A DNA stretch of 55,290 nt from Candidatus Eisenbacteria bacterium (GTDB lineage: Bacteria; Orphanbacterota; Orphanbacteria; Orphanbacterales; Orphanbacteraceae): positions 1-55,290 of the forward strand of contig VGIW01000012.1 in NCBI GenBank assembly GCA_016867715.1, read 5' to 3'. The position numbers and the translations under genes are program-made. This document shows, one piece after another, positions 49,711-55,290 of the stretch; the stretch's first letter is position 1; the number at the start of each line of letters is the position of its first letter. A model generated the notes under the pieces. The model was not told where the DNA came from. It saw nothing but the letters and a program-made list of their open reading frames with translations, and ran no database searches.

Positions 49711-50372
49711 GAAGATGCCTCCGCGTCCGCTCGCTCCCGAGAATAGCAGATGCGGCGCGGGCGGGAAGCGTCCCCTCGATCTGGTGCGAGAAAGAAGACG
49801 AGCGTGCGAAGGAAGGAGAAGAAAGCAAGGACGGGCCCGCATCGGTCGACCGACGACCCGGAGTCCCGGGTTGGATCCCGCTTCCTAGGCTCCCCCTGCA
49901 AGCCACGGACTCGGGATCGGCCGGCTCGCCGCATCCGGGAGGTCCGGCGTCGTTCGCGGTCGACCGTGCGGTGCCCGCCCTCAAGGAACGATCGTCTCGG
50001 CCCGAACCGAACCAGGACGGGCTTCGCGCGCCCGCTCCGCCCATCCCTTCAAGACCGAATCATGGCTCGAGACGTGGGCTCTTCCGCCCCTCGGCCCCTA
50101 TTCCAAGAGACGGAAACCGCCGGCTGGGCGTTCAGAAGAGCAAATGGCGGGCCCGACCTCGCGCCGGTTCTGTCCAGACTCGCAACGAATTGTCTCGCAA
50201 GGAGTTTCGTTAGAATCGAGGCAAGACGAAAGAGCGGGCGGGCGAGATCATTCTCCACGAGCAGGGAACCCGGTTTCCGGCCGTGTCGCGTACGTTTCGC
50301 TTAACTATCTACGGAACAACCGGTTGCCAGATGGAAACGAAGTTCCCGGCCGAGGGTGCCCACAGGGCGGTC
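49711..50372. other. Long intergenic region
   Basis: 662 nt between two minus-strand genes. I recognise no gene, RNA or promoter. It holds GC-rich sequence with weak palindromes and could carry the terminator of the sigma-54 regulator gene and the promoter of the glycosyltransferase gene. Confidence 0.4.
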
Positions 50373-52952
50373 CTAGCGTCGTGAGCGCCGGGATGGGATG
50401 GTCGAGGAGGCCGGCTTCTCCGGCTTCTCGGTGAGGTCGTAGCGCCGGATCTTGTTGCGGAGACCGCGAAGGGAGAGACCCAGCTCGCGCGCCGCGCGGC
50501 TCCGGTTCCAGCCGAGCCGTTCGAGGACATCGGCCACGCGCCGCTTTTCGAGCGCCTCGATCTCGTCCCGAAGAGCCGCCGGCGTGTCCTTCCCGTCCGA
50601 GGACCGCGCCGGATCCCCTTCGAAGACGAGATCCGACGGGAGGTGCTCGATCTCGATCCGGTCGCCCGGCGCGAGAAGGACCGCGCGGAGGATCGCCTTC
50701 TCGAGCTCGCGCACGTTCCCCGGCCACGCGTACTGTTCGAAGAGACGCTCGACCTCCGGCGCGAGAAGGATCGACGGGCGCCCAAGCTCTCTCCGGAACC
50801 GCTCGAGGAAGTGCGCGCCGAGAATCGCGACGTCCCCGCGCCGCTCTCTGAGCGGCGGAAGCCGGAGCACAATGTCGTTGATTCGATAGAAGAGATCCTT
50901 GAGGAATCGATCTTCGTGGATGTCGCGCCGGAGCGAAAGGTTCGACGTGGCGCAGACGACGCGCACGTCGACCGCGCGCCTCCGCGTGCTTCCGATCGGA
51001 CGGATCACGCCCTCGTCGAGCACGTGGAGAAGCGATCGCTGCACGTGAGGCCCCGCCTTGCCGATCTCGTCGAGGAGGATCGTTCCCCCATCCGCCTCAT
51101 CGAAGAGCCCTTTGCGGTCCTCGACAGCGCCGGTGAACGCTCCTTTCACGTATCCGAAGAGCTCCGACTCGAGCAGTTGCTCCGGGAGCGAGGCGCAGTT
51201 CACCGTCACGAACGGCTTCCCCGCGCGCGGGCTCGACTCGTGGATCGCGCGGGCGAGGAGCTGCTTTCCGGTCCCCGTCTCCCCCTCGATGAGCACGGAC
51301 ACCGGGAAGCGGCTCACGCGCTCCGCGATGCGGAGGGTCTCGATCGTCGCCGGATCGCGCGTGATGATCTTTTCGAACGGAGAGCCGGGCGCCGCGGGCA
51401 CGGGTTCCAAACGAGCGAGAAGCGCGCGGACCTCCGCGGTTTTCTCCGGGTTCCCCGCGCGGGCGAGCACATCGTTCGCGCGGGCGAGCACGGCGCGCGC
51501 CTCCGCGGAGGCGCCGACCTCGATCCAACCGCGCGCAAGATCGATCGACACGAGCGCTTCTTCCGTTTCCTCTCCGAGCTCCTCCCAAATCCGCTTCGCG
51601 CCGAGGAGATGCGCGAGCGCCCGTTCCGTCGAGCCTCGGCCTCCCCGGCCTGCCTCGATACGGCCCGCGACGACGAACGCCCGGGCAAGATCTCGCTTGT
51701 AGCCGATCCGCTCGAAGAAGCGAATCCCCTCCGCGATCTCCTCGCGGCCTCTCCGCCAGTCGCCGCGCGCGAGCGCCGCCTCCGCGAGAACTCGCCTCTG
51801 CCGCCCTTCGAGCGACGGATCGCCGAGCGCCGCGAGTGTTCCGGTGAGCTCGAGCGCGAGGCGCTCCGCCTCCTCGGCGGCGCCCCGTCGAAGGAGAAGA
51901 TCGGCAAGTTCGAGAGCGACGGTCACCGCGGCGTCGCCGCCCGGCGCGACGGCGCGCGCGAGGGTGAGGGCGTCCTGGAGGCGCTCTTCCGCGCGCGAGC
52001 GAAATCCTCGCCGCTCCTCATCCGCGGCGCGAAGCTCTTCAATCAAAATCCGTTCACGTGGAAAGCGATTGTCCGCGCAGATCGCCTCGGCGGCTTCCAT
52101 TCGCTCGCGAAACTCGCTCGTGCGCGCGCCATCGAGCGCGAGCCGAGCAAGCGCGATCAGCGCCCGCGCGCTCCCGAGCTCGTAGCCGATCTCGGAGAAG
52201 ACGCGGAGCGCCTCGCGCGTCCCCGCTTCCGCTTCCACGGCGAGCCCGAGCCGATACGCGAGGTTGCCGCGGTTCAGGCTCGCCGAACCGTAGAGGTAGA
52301 GAAAGCCCGCGTCCTCCGCCCGACGCCGCGCCCGATCGAGATGCCGGAAGGCCTCCGTCCAGAGGCACTCCGACTTGGCAAGCGTGCCGAGGTGGATGAG
52401 CGTCCGGCATTCTCCCTCCGCATCGCCGGCGATCCGATAGGCGAGCATCGCCTCCTCGAAGTGATCGCGCGCCTCCGCGGCGAGCCCCTCGCGCTGCGCG
52501 ACGACGCCAAGAAGAGATCGCGCGGGGCCGACCCACTCGCGCCGGTCTTCCCTCTCGGCGGCGGCGAGGCCCGCGTCCGCTTTCCGGCGAGCCGCGCCCA
52601 GATCCCCGCGCTCGAGCGCGATCCGTCCATCGAGAACAAGCGCGCCCGGGCGGACCCCATCGCTTCGCTTTGCCTCGGCGGCGAGGGCCGACGCCTCGTC
52701 GATTCCTCCGGTCCAGAAGAAACACCAGGCGAGCTTCTCGCGAACCTCGGCCCGCGCCTCGCGCGTCATTCCTTCGGCTCCCTCGAGCGCGCGCCGGAAC
52801 TCTTCGATCGCTTCCTTGTATCGATTCGTTGAGAAGTAAATCGAGCCGAGGTCGTCGGAGAGCGCGCGAGGAGACGTCTCCGGCGGGATGCCGAGCATCT
52901 CGCGGATCTCGTGCAGATTTCGCTTCAGGCGAAACGGCTCCTCGAAGCGCAT
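50373..52952 (-). CDS. Sigma-54-type activator with TPR sensor region
   Basis: 859 aa from the ATG at 52952, which follows GGAGG at 6 nt. Residues about 1-530 are TPR-like helical repeats (REKLAWCFFWTGGIDEASALA and similar). Residues 530-780 are an AAA+ domain of the bacterial enhancer-binding family: GETGTGK at 557-563, the sigma-54-contacting GAFTGA at 604-609, and Walker B ILLDEIG. The C-terminus carries a Fis-type helix-turn-helix (NRSRAARELGLSLRGLRNKIRRY in parts). GAFTGA supports dependence on sigma-54. There is no phosphoacceptor domain, so the input is probably a ligand or partner bound by the TPRs. It follows the small secreted-protein gene by 29 nt. Confidence 0.88.
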   Translation of the reverse strand: MRFEEPFRLKRNLHEIREMLGIPPETSPRALSDDLGSIYFSTNRYKEAIEEFRRALEGAEGMTREARAEVREKLAWCFFWTGGIDEASALAAEAKRSDGVRPGALVLDGRIALERGDLGAARRKADAGLAAAEREDRREWVGPARSLLGVVAQREGLAAEARDHFEEAMLAYRIAGDAEGECRTLIHLGTLAKSECLWTEAFRHLDRARRRAEDAGFLYLYGSASLNRGNLAYRLGLAVEAEAGTREALRVFSEIGYELGSARALIALARLALDGARTSEFRERMEAAEAICADNRFPRERILIEELRAADEERRGFRSRAEERLQDALTLARAVAPGGDAAVTVALELADLLLRRGAAEEAERLALELTGTLAALGDPSLEGRQRRVLAEAALARGDWRRGREEIAEGIRFFERIGYKRDLARAFVVAGRIEAGRGGRGSTERALAHLLGAKRIWEELGEETEEALVSIDLARGWIEVGASAEARAVLARANDVLARAGNPEKTAEVRALLARLEPVPAAPGSPFEKIITRDPATIETLRIAERVSRFPVSVLIEGETGTGKQLLARAIHESSPRAGKPFVTVNCASLPEQLLESELFGYVKGAFTGAVEDRKGLFDEADGGTILLDEIGKAGPHVQRSLLHVLDEGVIRPIGSTRRRAVDVRVVCATSNLSLRRDIHEDRFLKDLFYRINDIVLRLPPLRERRGDVAILGAHFLERFRRELGRPSILLAPEVERLFEQYAWPGNVRELEKAILRAVLLAPGDRIEIEHLPSDLVFEGDPARSSDGKDTPAALRDEIEALEKRRVADVLERLGWNRSRAARELGLSLRGLRNKIRRYDLTEKPEKPASSTIPSRRSRR

Positions 52953-52981
52953 CCTCTTCCTCCTCGGCCTCTTGAGCGAAC

Positions 52982-53251
52982 CTACCGCGGCAGAAATCCG
53001 GCGACGATCCAAAGGACCCGCGCGAACGTCCGCACGGATCTCGTGGCCTCGGCCGTCGACTCGAATTCCGCCGTCGGACCGCTCGGCGCCGTCACCGGGA
53101 AGTCGTCCGGGTCCGTGTCGCCGTTCGTCGGATCGAAGACCGGCGTCGGTCCCGGACCCGGCGGAAGCCGAATGAACCCCTCCGCCGGGTTCGCCGCGAG
53201 GAAGAGGAGGAGGAGAGCCGCCAAAACGGCCGATGCCTTTCTTCTCGACAT
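52982..53251 (-). CDS. Small secreted protein, function unknown
   Basis: 89 aa. A clear signal peptide (RRKASAVLAALLLLFLAANPAEG), cut site near residue 25. The mature part is Pro-rich (LPPGPGPTPVFDPTNGD), Asp-rich, and ends with a hydrophobic stretch (VRTFARVLWIVAGFLPR). No cysteine. GGGAGG lies 7 nt before the ATG. Only 29 nt separate it from the sigma-54-type activator gene, so it may supply the signal that the activator reads. The family is not recognised. Confidence 0.68.
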   Translation of the reverse strand: MSRRKASAVLAALLLLFLAANPAEGFIRLPPGPGPTPVFDPTNGDTDPDDFPVTAPSGPTAEFESTAEATRSVRTFARVLWIVAGFLPR

Positions 53252-53477
53252 CCCCGAGCCTCCCTTGGGGCCAAAGCCCCTGTAAAGAAACGAGTTGGGC
53301 GCCGGGCGGAACCCCTCGCTCCCCCCGCCGCCCGATTAGACTATACGCACGATTTCCGCAGGCGGACAGGGGAGGCGGGCGCGCTCGCCTTGCTTCTCAA
53401 GACGTGGCGCGGGCGTGGAGGGCACTTTGCCCGCTCGTCGCGTCGGTGGACGCGGCCGCGCTCTCGTTCCCGGCCGG

Positions 53478-53640
53478 CTAGCCTGGATCTAGCCGGCCCT
53501 TCGTGAACGAGAAGAAGGTGTTCTCGTCGGCGAGGCGAACGCCGGACATCAGGTCCTCGGGCGTCTTCCCCACCGCCTTGAGGCCGCCGGGGCAAGACAT
53601 CAGGGGGACGCCCCGCTCAAGCAGCGAGGAGAGGGAGCCA
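53478..53640 (-). pseudogene. DsrE-like C-terminal fragment
   Basis: The minus strand reads SLLERGVPLMSCPGGLKAVGKTPEDLMSGVRLADENTFFSF (parts), with strong GC3 coding bias. This resembles the end of DsrE-family proteins (helix, GVPxxxC, GxxxEDLxxGVxxA). No convincing start or upstream half is in frame, so it is probably a remnant. The rest of 53252-53772 holds no gene I can support; a TATAGT box at 53340-53345 (minus) may belong to the secreted-protein gene promoter. Confidence 0.3.
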
Positions 53641-53772
53641 GGGCCTCTGCTGATTCGCGCGGTCGCGCGAGGCTCGGGACCCGATCGAAAGCGCCGGGCT
53701 CGGAGCGAACGCTCCGGGAGCCTTCTTCGTTCGCCGGATGGACCCGCCCGGCTGTAAGCCTCCCGCCGATCA

Positions 53773-55290
53773 CTACCGGATGAAGACGAAGTGCGCCCGC
53801 CGTTCGAGCGTTCCCGATGTCGCCCGGATCCTCCCCAGGGCGAAGTAGACGCCCGATGCGGCCCGGCCGCCTCCATCCTTCTCTCCGTCCCACGGAACCG
53901 CGTGCTCGCCCACCGACAGAACGCGTTCGATCGGCCTCGCGATTTCCCGTCCGGCGAGATCGTAGATCGAGACGCTCACTTCCGCACTCCAGGGGAGGGC
54001 GAGATCGAGCACGATCGATCCGCCGCCGGCTGTTCGAGCGCCGAACCGAACGGTCGAGGGAGAGGCCTCGTCCGCCGGAAGCTCCGCCACCCCCGTTTCT
54101 GTCCGCCGGAAGATGAGCAGGAGTTTCGTTTGTGTATAAACCGTGTCCCATGTTTCGCCCGGATCGATCTCCGCGACGATCTCGGTGAAGGCGCCGCTGC
54201 GCGACGCGTAGGTCAACACGGCGAAGCTGTCCCCGTCCTCCGGCTCGAACCCCTCGCTGGTCTCGATGACGAGTCTCCCGGAGAGCGTCGCGGCCCCTGG
54301 AACTCGCATGCGGCCATACTCCGTCGAGTCCGTTCCCGCGATCTCGAGCGCGAACTCCCCGGTTTCCATTTGGGAGTAGGCGGAGCCGACGGCGAAGACG
54401 CTTCCCGCGCCGATCGCGATCTCCCCGCCGTTTGCGAGCGACACGCCCGTCGCGAGCGCCCGCCCGCCGCGGATCTCGAGTCGGCCGTCCGCCGTGATCG
54501 AAGAGAGATTCGTGAGAGCGTCGGTCGTCCCGTTGTCTCGGTAGAGATTCGAGCCGATGCCGTCCAGAAGGATCGTCGCCGCGAGCGTTTGGATGTTCGC
54601 GCCGATGAGCTGCATCGTGCTGGTCTCGAAGACTTGCCAGGTGCCTCCGGTGAGAGTGCCCGCGGAGTAGTTGCCGGACGGATTGCCGGCCCGAAGGGTT
54701 CCGCCTCCCGTCGCTTCTGCCAGCCCCGTGCTCGTCAGCGTCGCGGTGATATCGAGGAGGGCGCCGTTTTCCGCGCGAAGGACACCATCGCTCGCCTTGG
54801 CGTTCGTGCCGAGGAGAAGCGTCTTCCCTTCACGGTCCGCAACGACAAGGTCGTGGTTCGTGAGGAGCACGGAGACCGTTCCTTCTCCTCGAATCGTGTG
54901 GTCTGCGCCGTGGATCAGGCTGCCTCCCGCGGATCCGCGGACCTGAGCGTCCGCTAGGTCGCCCGCCGGTCCCTTGCGTGATGGGGCCCGCGCCGAGAAC
55001 GAGAACCCCCCCGCCCACCGCTTGGAACGTCGCGTGGTTGGTCTTCGGCTCGCTCGAGAAGACGAGCGATCGCCCCGGGGAATCGGCGGAGACGAGGCCG
55101 TAGTTGGTGAGACGCGGGTTCACGGTCCCCCGTCCGCGAATCGTGTGCGTCGAATCCTGCACCAAGGTGCCCCCCCCCGCCGCACGTGATCAGCTTCGCG
55201 TCATTCGGGTCTCCCGACGTCCGGAGCTCGATCTCTCCGGACCCTCCGAGGTCGATGTTCCCGGTCCCCGTGAAGCGGAGAACCATCGGC
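53773..55290 (-). pseudogene. Beta-helix surface protein with FlgD/T9SS-like C-terminus, frameshifted and partial
   Basis: The gene enters from outside the window and ends at 53773. Three frames hold parts of one protein: near 55286-55170 (GTGNIDLGGSGEIELRTSGD), 55165-54985 (HTIRGRGTVNPRLTNYGLVSADSPGRSLVF in parts) and from about 54980 to the stop (HTIRGEGTVSVLLTNHDLVVADREG in parts). The repeated HTIRGxGTV...LTNxxLVxAD phrase shows that the frames belong together as a beta-helix repeat. The first shift lies at a run of nine C (55170-55178): eight would restore the frame. The last 90 residues resemble the FlgD Ig-like/T9SS sorting domain (SVSIYDLAGREIARPIE, GxVYFALGRI). Sequencing error and true decay cannot be told apart here. 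Confidence 0.7.

Overview
The window looks like a high-GC bacterial chromosome from an uncultured lineage, probably in or near the FCB superphylum (an Eisenbacteria/Krumholzibacteriota-like organism). This is inference from the FlgD/T9SS-like C-terminal domain on the last gene, the strong GC3 bias, and the T9SS-free-looking but FCB-style lipoprotein and TPR content. It joins a lower-GC accessory island (about 1-8670), a long conserved translation/transcription cluster on the minus strand (about 8880-40530) and a high-GC flank of membrane, sulfur-relay and regulatory genes (40800-55290).

Island (1-8672). It carries a NucS-like nuclease, two clusters of a GC-rich interspersed repeat flanking a small lipoprotein gene, a PH-like protein, a small membrane protein, and then a tightly packed plus-strand operon that reads as a complete bacterial ubiquitin-like conjugation cassette. 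In order the operon encodes a zinc-ribbon protein, an E1-like adenylyltransferase, a single-domain beta-grasp Ubl, an E2, a JAB/JAMM peptidase fused to an inactive E2-like domain, and a degenerate RING-like protein with a membrane helix and an SH3b domain. The island ends at the 3' side of a tRNA-Asn gene, a classic integration spot. This cassette is the most interesting content of the window.

Core (8884-40526, minus strand). Reading in the direction of transcription: promoter, tRNA-Thr(TGT), tRNA-Tyr, tRNA-Gly, tRNA-Thr(GGT), tuf, tRNA-Trp, secE, nusG, rplK, rplA, rplJ, rplL, rpoB, rpoC, rpsL, rpsG, fusA, rpsJ, rplD and the rest of S10-spc-alpha through secY, map, infA, rpmJ, rpsM, rpsK, rpsD, rpoA, rplQ, then a terminator hairpin. 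Gene order is canonical, but rplC (L3) is missing between rpsJ and rplD, adk is missing between secY and map, and rpmG is missing beside tRNA-Trp. EF-Tu has an unusual switch I with a five-residue insertion. Several ribosomal genes start with TTG or GTG.

Right flank (40803-55290). Two membrane glycosyltransferases with C-terminal TPR repeats (TMTC-like architecture) bracket a set comprising a family 2 glycosyltransferase, a MerP-like metal-binding protein, and a tusA-dsrE2-dsrE-hybrid histidine kinase operon, plus a small excisionase-type HTH gene. Then come a sigma-54-type activator with a TPR sensor region preceded by a small secreted protein, a DsrE-like fragment, and a frameshifted beta-helix surface protein that runs off the end of the window.
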